Positions 33,891-44,458 of a stretch of DNA of 64,000 bases are shown here, piece by piece. Numbering within the stretch: the stretch's first letter is position 1; each line of letters begins with the position of its first letter. The stretch covers positions 27,047,206 through 27,111,205 of the forward strand of contig CM036252.1 of the NCBI GenBank assembly GCA_020698575.1. Direction: 5' to 3'. A program made the translations under genes and the position numbers. This DNA is from Bostrychus sinensis (lineage: Eukaryota; Chordata; Actinopteri; Gobiiformes; Eleotridae). Below the pieces are notes generated by a model that was not told the DNA's origin, searched no databases, and saw only the letters and a list, made by a program, of their open reading frames with translations.

Positions 33891-34799
33891 TTATTTTCTT
33901 TTAGAAATGTCAAATTGTGCACGTTATTAGCAATTGCATTATTAACAATTACTAATAATGTGCTGCCTACAAATTTGTTGTTGATTCCAAACCTGCACCA
34001 TTTTTTTTTACATTTTAGACAGTGAATAGAACACAATGGGTAGCTCTATCACAAACCAGACCCAGCTCTTGCCAGTTGGACCTAGCTTTGTTTATGCAAC
34101 ATTTATAAATATTCAACATTTTGTTTTATATGTATATATATAAGGACTTTCAGTAATGTATCATAAATCCATAGCATGTTTGTAATAAAATGTCATTCCA
34201 AATAGTGGCCTTAGAGCACAGAGTTAAATGAAGGTCAAAGGTCAAAGCCTGGAGGAGGATCATATCGGGTTGTTGTTGTTTCTAAATGTGTCATCAGTCT
34301 GGTTTAGATCTATGAGGATTACTAATTGTAGTGAACAAAGAGCTGTATAATCCTATAGTGTCTGACTATGAAAAACAAGGTCAGTGAGCTTTAGAGAGGT
34401 CAAACTAAACATCTGTGTTTTCAGCACACATAACCCATGTTTACAAACAAGTGTTATGCATTAGGCTTTTTATTTCCATTAGAGGTCATCTAAGGCTAAC
34501 AGCTTATATGGTAAAGTGAAGATCTATTTACTCTACAATAAAATGTACCTTTTAGTTTGTTTGTACTACCCTCTGTAGAAGATAAAACAAAACAAAAACT
34601 GATATTTTACTGCCGTTAGATGTGGATCGCTTTATAAAGACTTGAATTAATTTCCAGCGAAGTTTGTATATACAGGCAAAATGAAAGTGATAGCATTGTA
34701 TTATTAGGTTAAGTAGCTCCTTATTGTGACCATAATGCTACCTGTCAGGAGCAGTGTGCAACCTTGGGACCATCTCCAGATCTCGAGCCAGGATCCTGG

Positions 34800-34950
34800 T
34801 CATGAATACCTAACTGGAGGATTAGTCTATTGTGCATGTTTTAAGGTTCATTGGGGAAACCAAAGCACCAGGAGAACATGCAAACACTACACAGAACGAC
34901 TCCAACCGGTCGAACCAAGGACCTTCTTGCTATTAGGGCCACTCAATTGT
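34800..34950 (-). mobile_element. SINE family B, diverged
   Basis: On the minus strand: CTTCTTGCTATTAG region reversed as AAGGTCCTTGGTTCGACCGG (B-box GGTTCGACC), then GTGTAGTGTTTGCATGTTCT, CCTGGTGCTTTGGTTTCCCC. Head and tail eroded. Confidence 0.58.
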
Positions 34951-35377
34951 ATGTATACAGTCATAATTACTGCAGATTCTTAACCACCGTGAGTCTGTGC
35001 TTTTTACTGCTTCTAGTTTCTGTCAACGTTCAGACATTTTTCTTTTGCCACACTGTTGCCATTAGCTTTTAAACCATTCTGACACTGTGACTTTTAATAT
35101 AATCTTCCACTCACTTGCAAATCAAGTTGCCATCTGATGCCTGATTAGACAAACTGAGTGCACTGTAAGTTACAATTTGGCTATGGTCAATAACCAAAAG
35201 TATATAATATATAGAATGTTATTTTTAGCCTGTGTCTAGTTCGATGAAATTCAAAAGAGCAAGGTGAACTGAGTTTCAGTGTTAGAAACTATCCAGCACA
35301 TTTATTAATATGGCTATTCAGCTAACAACTATGTGGCATCCATCTGAACAGAAACAGAAAAAAGCTGTTTTTCTTAA

Positions 35378-35697
35378 ACGTTTTGTATGATACCATTTTA
35401 AATGAAAAATGTCTGTAAGATATCAATAAAAACAGAGGTGTACACTTTTTTTTTTTGCTAATTGACTCAGACAGACTGAATGTTGAGGGCTTCTTGATTG
35501 GTCAATGCTTCCGGGAGTGGGAGGGGGTTTACGGAACTGAGAGTTTTAAGGGCTCAGAAACTCAGAGCCAGAGAATACAGACTTATGCAAACAGCCGAGA
35601 ATGAGACATTATTAATGAGACATTATTACAGCATTTTAACATTGTAAAAAGCTCCAAAAAGGTTGATTTTGCATAATATAGCTCCTTTAATATAGAA
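35378..35697 (+). repeat. Interspersed repeat family E, near full length
   Basis: Colinear with 18066-18362: TTTTGTATGATACCATTTTA, AATGAAAAATGTCTGTAAGA, GGGCTTCTTGATTGGTCAAT, GCTTCCGGGAGTGGGAGGGG, AAAAAGGTTGATTTTGCATA, ATATAGCTCCTTTAA. Confidence 0.72.
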
Positions 35698-35939
35698 TTC
35701 TATGTAAAACATGTTCCACAATTCAACAAAATCTCACTATTACTTTCTGAGACAGACCTACAAATATGCATATCACACTAGCAAAATTTTGCTTGGTGGA
35801 GGTTAGGTCAGGCATAGGCCAATGGCAAGGCACTATTATTGGTATTCTTGAAATGCCACAACTGCCACAACACTGACCATCTGTTCATTAAACATGGCCT
35901 CTAAACCATGAGAAAAGTGAAAAATATCTCTGCCTTCCC

Positions 35940-36230
35940 TGCATCCTGTTCTCCTTCACACTCCTCCAGCCCCTACATTAGAGTGTAAATAGGCATTTCC
36001 ACCACATCTGCTCTGATTCCACAGGCAGGATATGCAGCTTATCATTAAACTGGGCTCGGAGCTGACACCGCGCTCGGCCCCAACACCCACCGTGGGCTGG
36101 TGCTGCTGCTTATAAATACACGTTAACAGTGGGGGAGTCGGGTATAATGTAAGAGGACTCCAATAATAAAACACAACATACACAACTCGACAGATGAGAA
36201 ACGCAAAGGACAAGGCTACATTTGCATAAA
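35940..36230. promoter_or_regulatory. Candidate conserved non-coding element, weak
   Basis: G+C-richer single-copy stretch with GCTTATCATTAAACTGGGCT, GCTTATAAATACACGTTAAC and CCAATAATAAAACACAAC. TATAAATA could be a TATA-like word, but no transcript evidence exists here. The 85-codon minus-strand frame has no known domain. Confidence 0.22.
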
Positions 36231-36689
36231 ACTCTTAACAGTGAAAACAATGATAGTGATCAAAGATGGTTTCCTGCAGAGAACATCCAAAATAAATTTT
36301 CAAGACGGCTGCTGTTCCCGTCAAACCACTTTCATTTCATCTACTGCCGTTTTTTTTTTTTTGTTTTTTTTGAAGCAGATAACCTCATGCAGGAAGTGAG
36401 AAGGGGCAGTTGATGGACGAGACAAATAATGTTTCCAAAAATTATTAAATAATTGGAAAAATAAACATGCTTATACTAATTGAGGCCTGAAAACCTTCAG
36501 CGATATATCATATTATATCATACTTCTTCTTAATGTTCTGCCTGGTGAAACAAAACAAAGAACTGTCTGAGCAAACTCAGTCATTGAGTCATGCACACAC
36601 ACTTGGTTGACTTTATTGACCCTGTAGGCTGTATTGGGTGACTGCTGAGGAGTGCCCAGAGAACCATGGACAGCCTGGTGTACCTAGCT

Positions 36690-36832
36690 GGACGATTAAC
36701 CTGCATGTTTTAACTTAGGAAGAAAAACGGAAAACCCAGACAAAACCTACCTCCAAGCAAAGGAAGAACATGCAAACTTCACCAGGACTTTCATGGTGTG
36801 AGACACTGCTTACCACCGCAACTCTTTAAAGT
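36690..36832 (-). mobile_element. SINE family B, diverged
   Basis: On the minus strand: GGTGGTAAGCAGTGTCTCAC, then GAAGTTTGCATGTTCTTCCT, TTGCTTGGAGGTAGGTTTTG, TCTGGGTTTTCCGTTTTTCT, then CATGCAGGTTAATCGTCC. Family B order with a poor B-box. Confidence 0.58.
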
Positions 36833-37070
36833 CTTCTGGAAAGGTTTTCCAGGCATGTCCCATCAATTCAGTTGCCCATGTCAGACCTAAGACAAGGTGG
36901 AGGGGGCTATGTTTATATTCTATGTCAACTGGAATGCCTCAGCAGAACTACAGTTGAAGTGTCTGGCAAGTTAGGAGTTTGTACTTCCTTGCACTCCTAG
37001 ACTGCAAGCCATCCCGGCCCCAGATTAATGTATGGCTTGGTAGTATAAAGAAGATTGATACACTTGGTAA

Positions 37071-37779
37071 GCTAGCCTGGTGAGCCAGACCCTCCTATTT
37101 GCTTTTTGCAAGCAGGACAGTCTGGTTCCCCTCACGGAGCGAAGCTTTTCTCTGATTCAATTTGGAACTGGCCTATCACAGGCCATCTGTATCTGCAGCA
37201 CGTTTTACAAAAGTGGAGGAGCTCACCAAGGTAGCGCTAGCTACTGAGCTAATTTAATAACTTCTCTTGACTTGATTCACGCCAGTTTAGTGCTTTTCTT
37301 CATCACCTGTTGCTTCTGCTGAAGTCCGCATTATTTTCTAGTCCACTGTATGATTTTTTTCTTCGTCTTGTTGTCATTTTAACAACAGTTAAGTCCAGTT
37401 GACCTCTAATGTAATGAACGCATTAAAAAAAAAAAAAAAAAACGTTTTTCCACTAGTCTCTGTACAGCTGGCTTCTGCTGTCCGTGCTCAGAAATAAGTA
37501 CAGATCTGTTCATAATACAGCATATTCTTATGTTTTATGACCCCCCCCCCAAAAAAATAAAAAATAAAAAAATAAAATAAAAAAAATAAAAAAAAACAGC
37601 AAGAATCCATGTCTGTTTGGGTCAGTGATGCACTGCCTATGTCCCGCCCTTTGTTTCTCTGATTGGTTACGCCGCCTGTCATTGTTTCGGCTCAGAAACT
37701 AAATGTTACCGAAAGGGTACCAAACTAACTTTCTTTGTATAGAATTTTAAAAAAAGAGTTTGTCTGGCAGGCCAGGCTA
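37071..37779. mobile_element. hAT-like element with 8-bp duplication CTTGGTAA
   Basis: The left end GCTAGCCTGGTGAGCCAGAC and the right end, reverse-complemented, TAGCCTGGCCTGCCAGAC are inverted repeats. CTTGGTAA flanks both sides exactly (37063-37070 and 37780-37787). The 8-bp duplication points to hAT. The interior carries an A run (37425-37442), a C run followed by an A/T tract (37541-37596), and near the right end GTCCCGCCCTTTG...CTCTGATTGG. No transposase frame. A shorter copy with the same ends and right-hand sequence is at 46331-46548. Confidence 0.75.
37541..37596 (+). repeat. C run followed by AAAAAT-rich low-complexity tract
   Basis: About 11 cytosines, then 45 bases made only of A with single T interruptions. 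Inside the element at 37071-37779. Assembly errors are common in such tracts. Confidence 0.9.
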
Positions 37780-38429
37780 CTTGGTAACAGTGCATGGTCT
37801 TAAATATTTGGAGGCCCTACAATCATTTTCAAAATTTTACTATAAAACATGTACATTTCTTTCAAACACTGACTGACTATTTTTCTTTGAAGATGAATGT
37901 TTTGCGGCATTTTTTTTTATTTGTAATCTTTGGGGCGGCAGGTAAACAGAAAGTAGAACACATTAATATATATAGACTGCATTGGCCCATTCAACACGAC
38001 CCTCTCAAGCAGAATATTATAACCAGAACATTCATCAAGTAGAGTTAACTAATTAACACAATCAGCAAATAACTATACAGATAAACTAATGTTTGTGGGG
38101 CCCTATGCAGCTGCTTTGTTTGCCTACAGGAATGGCTGGCCCAACCACAGTTTAATACAGAAGGGTCTGAAGTGGCTTTGACTACATCTATGCAACACAC
38201 TGAATGGCTAAAGACTCAAAAGTTATTCCTGAAAGACACACTGACATATGATTTTAAAGAATTTTAAATACATGACTAATATGGTTCTTAAAAACCAGGC
38301 ATATCCATCCAAAGCCTTAACATGTGTAGCATACCATGTTCATAATGTAAGACTAAATTTGGATTTTTTACCTTTGTTCCCAGGTCCTTGTTATCACAGT
38401 GCATAAGTGCACTATGACTGTGATGGTCT

Positions 38430-38990
38430 GTTCCCTAAATGGTTATTGTTGTAGCCGACTGCTCCAAACAGGTGTTCGCACAATCACACAATTATCTCAA
38501 ACAGCACAGTCAGGCCTGTCTAATTCCTGAGCGTGGATTCAGGCAGGTGTGTGTGTGTCATCCGTGGGTAATGTGATTGGATTGTTCGCTGACAATGAAC
38601 GCACACCAAACACCAGCCTTGTCAACGTATTTATGCCTCAAAATACATAAACATACTCGTGCTATTTTCTGTTTTAATCTGAACAAATCCCTTTGAATGA
38701 CATGTGCGCGTAATGTGAGGGGCTGTCAGGAAGGTAAAACTCTGAATACATTTATAGTAATAATCATATTTATAGAGGAGATTAAATGTTTTATTTGGGA
38801 TTATAGTAATGTGCGTGAAGCCTGTTGTAGGGGATGTCTATTAGCTCATCTGTGCTAAATCCAGCAGTGTGGTAAATTGCAATTATTTCATAGTGGGGAA
38901 AGTAGAGAGATGAGAGAGAAGCTAATAGCGGCACAAACAATGGCTTTCTGCGTGAATGAGGTAATTCCAAGTTGCAGAGTACAATGCAAA
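38430..38990. promoter_or_regulatory. Candidate conserved non-coding elements (two cores)
   Basis: Core one, about 38455-38640: ATCACACAATTATCTCAAAC, GGGTAATGTGATTGGATTGT, CGCTGACAATGAACGC. Core two, about 38820-38990: ATTAGCTCATCTGTGCTAAA, AATTGCAATTATTTCATAGT, GCACAAACAATGGCTTTCTG (SOX-like ACAATGG) and GAGGTAATTCC. No repeats, balanced composition. Inference. Confidence 0.38.
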
Positions 38991-39093
38991 AACTGAGGCT
39001 AAAAGTCTCCTGTTAAACATTTTGTATTTCTGCACTTTTCAAGCTATTTTAAATTATTTTGTCCATCGTTGCATTAGCAATTCACCTAAAATA

Positions 39094-39208
39094 AGAGTCA
39101 CCCAGAGTCTCTCAGAGTCACTCAGAATTGCCCAGAGTCTCTCAGAGTAATTCAGGGTCGCTCAGAGTCTGTCAGAGTCACTCAGAGTCACCCAGAGTCA
39201 CCCAGAGT
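39094..39208 (+). repeat. 10-bp minisatellite, CTCAGAGTCA unit
   Basis: About eleven units of exactly 10 bases with substitutions but no length change: CCCAGAGTCT, CTCAGAGTCA, CTCAGAATTG, CCCAGAGTCT and so on. Strict period without indels. Confidence 0.93.
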
Positions 39209-39619
39209 TAATATTATTGAAAACATCTTCTTTGGGGGAACTTTCACTTTCACAGAAAATGCTTTGATTCGGTGCCTGTCCCTTTAAGGCCCTGTTGGCC
39301 CCGTCTACTTTACTCTGACAGCATAAGCCAGTATAGAGGCTACTATGTGCTGCAAAAACTGCAAGCACTGCTAAGCCTTCCTCTGACTTAAGCCCTCTAT
39401 GGACACTACTGCCTCCTCATCGTCTCCTTTGAGTTCTTAAATTAATAAAGTTGGGAGGATTTGAGTTCATACATTATAGGAGAATCTCCTAGTGCCTGTA
39501 CTGATTGATGGGGGAAAAGCAGAGCATAATATAATGGCTAATAAGCATGTCTATTAGCAACATGAAGCTAACAGATAGATAAATTAACTGACTGCCTCAT
39601 GGTGACGGCCATTTAAAAT

Positions 39620-39895
39620 ATGAATATATGAATAAATATGAATGAGTCTGGTGATGGTGTATGCCCTCTAGAAACAGGCAGGAGTGCTTCCTGGGGAAGG
39701 CGGGGATTCATGTGTCTACATAGAGCAGTGAGACCAAGCGTTTTCAGCTCTTAAGGACAGCGCCTCAGCATACAGAATTACTCAAATGTGTGTGAATGAA
39801 ACAAAATACTACGCTAGGTATGTTTTTGAGGAGGAAATGACCTAACGATTAAAAGCTCAGAAAAGTACATTTAGGGCACCTTTAAAAAATTCCAG
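39620..39895 (+). repeat. Interspersed repeat family E
   Basis: GGAGTGCTTCCTGGGGAAGG, CGGGGATTCATG, GTGAATGAAACAAAATACTA, GGTATGTTTTTGAGGAGGAA, AGCTCAGAAAAGTACATTTA, GGGCACCTTTAA. Reverse of 28947-29120. Confidence 0.68.
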
Positions 39896-39929
39896 CAATT
39901 CCCCTATGACTTTAAATTATTTTCAGGCT

Positions 39930-40046
39930 AGATCTCCACCAAGGCATTAGCTCTATCTCACAGTGGTAAACATATGCAATAGCGCCCAGACCTGGACTTG
40001 AACCTGGGAGCTCAGGGCTAAATGCTCTACCCATCAAACCACAAAG
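39930..40046 (-). mobile_element. SINE family A with head
   Basis: On the minus strand: TGGTTTGATGGGTAGAGCAT (A-box TGGGTAGAGCA), TTAGCCCTGAGCTCCCAGGT, TCAAGTCCAGGTCTGGGCGC (B-box), then ACCACTGTGAGATAGAGCTA, ATGCCTTGGTGGAGATC. The only copy with both Pol III boxes nearly intact. Confidence 0.75.
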
Positions 40047-40439
40047 CAAATATATGGTAAAGCATCATTTGGAGCTGCCTACAAAGGTACATTTAATCAC
40101 TAAAGGAAGCATATGGGGTAAGCACAAATGGAGGAGCCACTTTCTGTGATGTTGTCAAGTTTGTTTGTCCCAAAATCAAAATAAACAGCAAAGTTTGTCC
40201 CTGCATTCTCCTTGTCCATTTTTTAAATCTGCACCTATAAGTCTGTACTTCTAAGGACATAAGTCCAGAGCTTATGCTGCATTGGTTAAATATACTTTCA
40301 CCATTATAATAAAACAGACCATTGTTTTCGCATATAAAAGTGACAACGGTGGATCTATATTTCAAAACACAACTAAGCCTCCATAATTTGCACATAAAGT
40401 AGAGTTCCACAAGCCCCAGACTATAAAGCTAATGAGATA

Positions 40440-40760
40440 AGAGATGGCTTTTGAAAAGATATGGTTTATGACCCGACGCCGGCTGTAAAAATGACTCAGC
40501 CTCTCTCTCATTGGCGGTAGCGCTCCATTCCTCCTCCACCGTAATTGCCCTAATTCGCTGGTGCATCTCAGGGGTTGGTGTGCAGAATTTTGCCGTGTAT
40601 TGATTACGGTGGTTACAGGTCACAGCCGCGGGGGAGAGGAGGCGATTGGACGGAAGAAAACAAACATCGATCAGCGGCTAAACAGGCGTGATGACAGCGA
40701 GAGGGACTAGGAGAGCAAACAAGGCCATGAAGGGAACGGTTTAAGGGGCGTTTAGAGACT
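40440..40760. promoter_or_regulatory. Candidate conserved non-coding element
   Basis: CATTGGCGGTAGCGCTCCAT, CACCGTAATTGCCCTAATTC, GTATTGATTACGGTGGTTAC, GAGGCGATTGGACGG: non-repetitive, G+C-richer than its surroundings, with TAATTG and TGATTA cores. Inference. Confidence 0.4.
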
Positions 40761-41119
40761 AGAAGGGAGAAGATATTTCATTTGAAAGTTCTTGCTTAGT
40801 GGATTTTAGTAGTCCCAAGTTAGAACTATTGGGCATAATTTTACACAATGGCCTCTGTGCAAAAAAGGCAATAGAAATAAATCTGAGAATGTTAGTTATG
40901 TACACTGAAAGGCTGGTAAGCTTTTACTGTTGCAATCACACAATTCTGAGGCTCCTGGGCCATTACAAACCCATACTATTCTGCTTATTGTTAATTTTGA
41001 AAATTTAACAAAACACAATAAAATAAATTAATGTAATATTATGTGACTGTCATCAATGTGTGGTAGCTGCAAGGGTAGATACAGCAGAACATTTGTGTGT
41101 GACTATCCTTAAAAAAAGC

Positions 41120-41760
41120 CCCCAAAAAAGTCACACACTAATATTTCATTGGACCGCCTTTAGCTTTGATTACGGCATGCATTTGCTGTGACGTTGTTTC
41201 GATAAGCTTCTGTAATCACAACAAAAGTTTAGAATGAAGTCATCTGGACTTTGGTTTTCAAAGTTAAATTGGTTTCGCCTCTTATCCAAGAGGCTTTCTC
41301 AATTCTGAAAGCCTTGTAGATAAGAGGTGAAACGTACTTCAACTTTGAAAACCAAGACCAGATGACTTCATTTTAAACCTTTTGTTGTGATTCAGTGAGT
41401 GAGAGTCTTCACAGACAAGCTTCTGCAAGGTCACATTTATTTTCATCTAGCGTTTCATTATATTTTTGCCTAGATCTTTTATTGACAAAGGGAGAGTCGG
41501 ACCACTGCGCAAAGTCTTCTCCAGCACATCCCAAAGATTCTCAATGGGGTTAAGATCTGGACTCTGTGATGGCCAGTCCATGTGTGAAAAGGATCTTGTG
41601 CTGCCTCTTTCACAATCTGAGCTCAATGAATCCTGGCATTGTCATCTTGGAATATACCTTGTGCCATCAGGGAAGAAAAAATCAATTGCTGGAATAACCC
41701 GGTCATTGCATCAGCCACTCAACGCACCAGTTAGGATTAAATAACTTGTTGCCAGCTGAA
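41120..41760 (-). pseudogene. Tc1/mariner transposase relic split by an insertion
   Basis: On the minus strand, 41510-41600 encodes DWPSQSPDLNPIE, the Tc1 DDE-domain signature, close to intact. Further upstream of it in the coding direction, the reverse complement of TCAATGAATCCTGGCATTGT reads as the QDNAxIH motif around the second catalytic Asp. The left end (TTGGACCGCCTTTAGCTTTG, ATTACGGCATGC, reversed) corresponds to the transposase C-terminus. A 204-bp hairpin sequence interrupts it at 41213-41416 with a 9-bp duplication. Frameshifts and the insertion make it dead. Confidence 0.8.
41213..41416. mobile_element. Foldback insertion derived from Penelope-like ends, 9-bp TSD AAGCTTCTG
   Basis: AAGCTTCTG stands at 41204-41212 and again at 41417-41425, and the Tc1 sequence continues across it. 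The insert is nearly all one hairpin: arms 41214-41298 and 41307-41392 (85-86 bases, roughly 85% complementary) around an 8-base loop TCAATTCT. Each arm holds GAAGTCATCTGG, GGTTTTCAAAGTT and CCTCTTATC, words shared with the Penelope-like relic at 31345-31815. A 24-base stretch beyond the right arm is unpaired. Confidence 0.75.
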
Positions 41761-42179
41761 ACATAATCTCCAAACATAACAGGAAGCTCTTACCTTTTTG
41801 CTTAGTTAAATTCAGATGGTGACTTTCTTTTTGGCCAGGCAGTGTAAATTGCAAAACAATTATAAATACAATTATAAAAAATAAAAAGTTAGTGCATTTT
41901 CCGCTGTTAAGAAAGTCATGGAGCTGCTTAATACTGTTTGACAGCAAATTCTAACAGTACTGATGATGACATTTTAATAGCATAGCATAACTTGAAACCA
42001 ATTATTTTCCCAAGCAATATCTAGCAAGCCACACAAGTGTGCATATGTGGTGTAAAGCAAAATACTGGCATATCTGTGTGAGAAATGCTTTAAACGGTGG
42101 TAACAAATCCATACAAAACACCCTTCAGAGCACAAAGAGTCATTATTTGTCCACAGGCCTTTTTCTGTTAACTAAACCC

Positions 42180-42460
42180 TCAGAGCGGCGCACACGGACA
42201 CAGCCTGTAAAAATCCCATTTGGAGTCTGATAAAGCCGCCCAGCTGTGCTCCATGTTTCAGAGCTTAGTCCCCAGTCATGCTAGGCCTGTTAGCTTCCTG
42301 CTATTCCTAAATGGACTATTCTCGACAAACACTTAGCGCGACGAGAAATCTGTCAGCCGCCCTAAAAGGCCTCTTTCTAAACGACTCCACCTGCACGCGG
42401 TTTACGGTGACAAATTGGCGCAGTGGTGCAGCCTCACAGTTAAGACGGAGAGGAGCGGGG
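42180..42460. promoter_or_regulatory. Candidate conserved non-coding element
   Basis: AATCCCATTTGGAGTCTGAT, AAAGCCGCCCAGCTGTGCTC, TGCTAGGCCTGTTAGCTTCC, ACCTGCACGCGGTTTACGGT, GACAAATTGGCGCAGTGG. Single-copy, CpG-containing, unlike the A/T-rich neighbours. Inference. Confidence 0.35.
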
Positions 42461-42999
42461 CCATAGAGCACTTGTGGGACTTACACTGGCGCTACTGTAG
42501 GTGATGTAATATCTGTTGTAAGACTTCTATGGAAAATGGTGGGAAAATGTAAAATCGAAATGCATTTACATAAACAATTTTTTTTTCAGTAAGAGATACA
42601 TAATTCTGGTTTAGTTTATGGCTCTGTTGGGCTTGTGATGAGCTAATACTTGATAATTGACACTCCAGCGGATTTTCGTCCCGGCTTTCAATAGGTTGAT
42701 GTATGGGTTATTTACTTATCTTTTATTTATTTATTTACAAATAATATTGACAAATATTTACTTAAAAGGATAAAAATACAAAATAAGAAATTGCAGGGTC
42801 AATACCATGATTGTATCAAATTTACTAACTGATCTAGGCTAAGCCAATTAGAGTGGGCCAAGAGACACTCATTTCTTTAGATTTTGAAGATTGTACATTG
42901 ATAAGTATTAATTTGGAAAGAAAAAAATTGTAAAAACAACCCAAGACTAATGCGTGTAGTAGATTCACTATGATACATGTAGATTCACAAATTTAATGT

Positions 43000-43395
43000 G
43001 GAAGGCTCACCTGGGAATTTAACCTATAACCCACTTGCTATTGTGGTAATCACTTTCCCACCATGCATCGCTATGTCACCATAAAACCCATTCTTTTGTG
43101 TAATGGTTAGTACCCTGGGTTTTGATATGTCTTTGATTCTAAAGCCTGGGTAAAATGGAGAGGGATCACTGTGAGAGGCTCACCTGGGGATGGAACCTAC
43201 AACCTTCTTGCTATAGTGGTAATCACTTAACTACCATGCATCTTTATTTCACCATAAAACCCAATTTTTTGTGAAGCAGTTAGTACCCCAGCCTTTGGTA
43301 AGTTTTTGCTCCCAAGACTGGATAAAATGAAGAGGGTCGCTTCAGGAAGGGCATCTGGCATAAAAAAACTTACAAAGTACCCATGCAATGATAAG
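43000..43395. mobile_element. Tandemly duplicated SINE head and tail block (~175-bp period)
   Basis: Two diverged direct copies: first about 43003-43170, second about 43173-43345. Each starts GGCTCACCTGGG(G/A)AT, continues CTTGCTAT.GTGGTAATCACT, ACCATGCAT, CACCATAAAACCCA, AGTACCC. The first half of each unit, reversed, is a tRNA-like SINE head (GGTAATTAAG-type start, GGTTNTAGGTTCCATCCCC B-box). The second half runs the other way and ends in AGGGTCGCTTCAGGAAGGGC, ATCTGGC. The structure is therefore an inverted head-tail pair, duplicated. Confidence 0.55.
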
Positions 43396-44039
43396 CTCTG
43401 GTGACCTCTGAAAGGAAGAGAGCAGCTAATCGAGGTTTTATAACAAAAACAAAAAACAAAAAAAAACAAAACAAAGACAAAAAAAAGATGTGGCTAGATT
43501 TTGGGGCAATGTTAGGGGTTCAATTACCCTAAAACTTTCCTTATGCTTATTTGAAAAAATGTCTAGTGTATCCCAGTCTGAAACTCAACAGGCCGCACAT
43601 AAAAGAGACAAGTGCTGATGTGGGCTTTTCCTCCTTCCTATTGGCATTAAAACAGAGGAGATGAATAATGATATAATGATGGAGGAGGAGGGTTTTAAAA
43701 AGGAAAGATTAAAGACAGAGACATTACATCCACTGAGAATCTTAATAACAGTCAGATCAATGCTGTATTACTCAGAACTGTTGTATCATGTTTACAGTGA
43801 GGCTGCCCACCCAGTGGTCCAACAAGACAGAAAAGACAAAATCACTCCACAGACTTTTGAATAATGGCAAGAAGAGTTCATTTTAGAGCAGCACGTGCCA
43901 AGTTGTGAATGTGCTAAACACGTGCTAAGCTGTGAATGTGGCTTTAAGTCACTGCAAGGTTTGGAAGGGATCTTGATGAACTCATCATCGAAAAAAGTCA
44001 AGTGTCCATTTTGCTACATTTAGTGAATCTGAGTGTACT

Positions 44040-44458
44040 AGTTGCTTGCTTATTCCCATATGGGTCATGGGTGGTTGGAGCCTTTCCCAGCAACTATGGG
44101 CCTCAGGTGGTAAACACCCTGAGTCACAGGGCTGACAATAACTAACAACCACTCACTGTTACATTCATTCACTAGGGGCATTTTAGAATCACTAATTCAC
44201 CACCCGTTCATCAATCAGGCATACCATATGACCACCTGCACCAATAATAGGCAGGTGGTCATAATGTTATGCCTGACTGGTTTACAGTGCATGTCTCTGG
44301 GCAGTGGGAGGAGGGAGTAACTGGAGAGAACCTACAGTAACACGGGAAGGACATGCAGACTCCACTGTGTTTGTGAGTCAGCCAGGCTGGGATCAAACCA
44401 ATAGCCTCCTTGCTGGAAGGCAGTAGTGCAAACCACTCTGCCACTGTGCACCTCCTAC
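44040..44458 (-). mobile_element. SINE/LINE-associated repeat family B, long copy
   Basis: On the minus strand from the right: tRNA-like head GTGGCAGAGTGGTTTGCACT, ACTGCCTTCCAGCAAGGAGG, CTATTGGTTTGATCCC. Then come CAGTGGAGTCTGCATGTCCT, TCCCGTGTTACTGTAGGTTC, TCTCCAGTTACTCC. Next is the long tail with GACATGCACTGTAAACC, AAATGCCCCTAGTGAATGAA and CCATAGTTGCTGGGAAAGGC. 55455-55772 has the same order. A 62-base foldback interrupts the tail at 44215-44276. Confidence 0.72.
44215..44276. mobile_element. Mini-foldback made of two Tc1 terminal repeats
   Basis: Left arm TCAGGCATACCATATGACCA, CCTGC; right arm, reverse-complemented, TCAGGCATAACATTATGACC, ACCTGC; loop ACCAATAATAG. Arms match except for two substitutions and one indel. 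The arm is the terminal repeat seen at 30901-30930. Nothing else of the transposon is present. No TA duplication is evident. Confidence 0.75.

Noticed and set aside
36105..36130. TATA box and core promoter (TATAAATA)
   Set aside because: Single A/T-rich word without initiator, downstream open frame or CpG island; such words occur by chance.
39094..39208. CRISPR-like array
   Set aside because: Units are contiguous 10-mers without spacers, in a vertebrate genome; it is a minisatellite.
40093..40410. 105-codon minus-strand frame
   Set aside because: No domain likeness and no splice signals; A/T-rich sequence between a SINE and a candidate conserved block.
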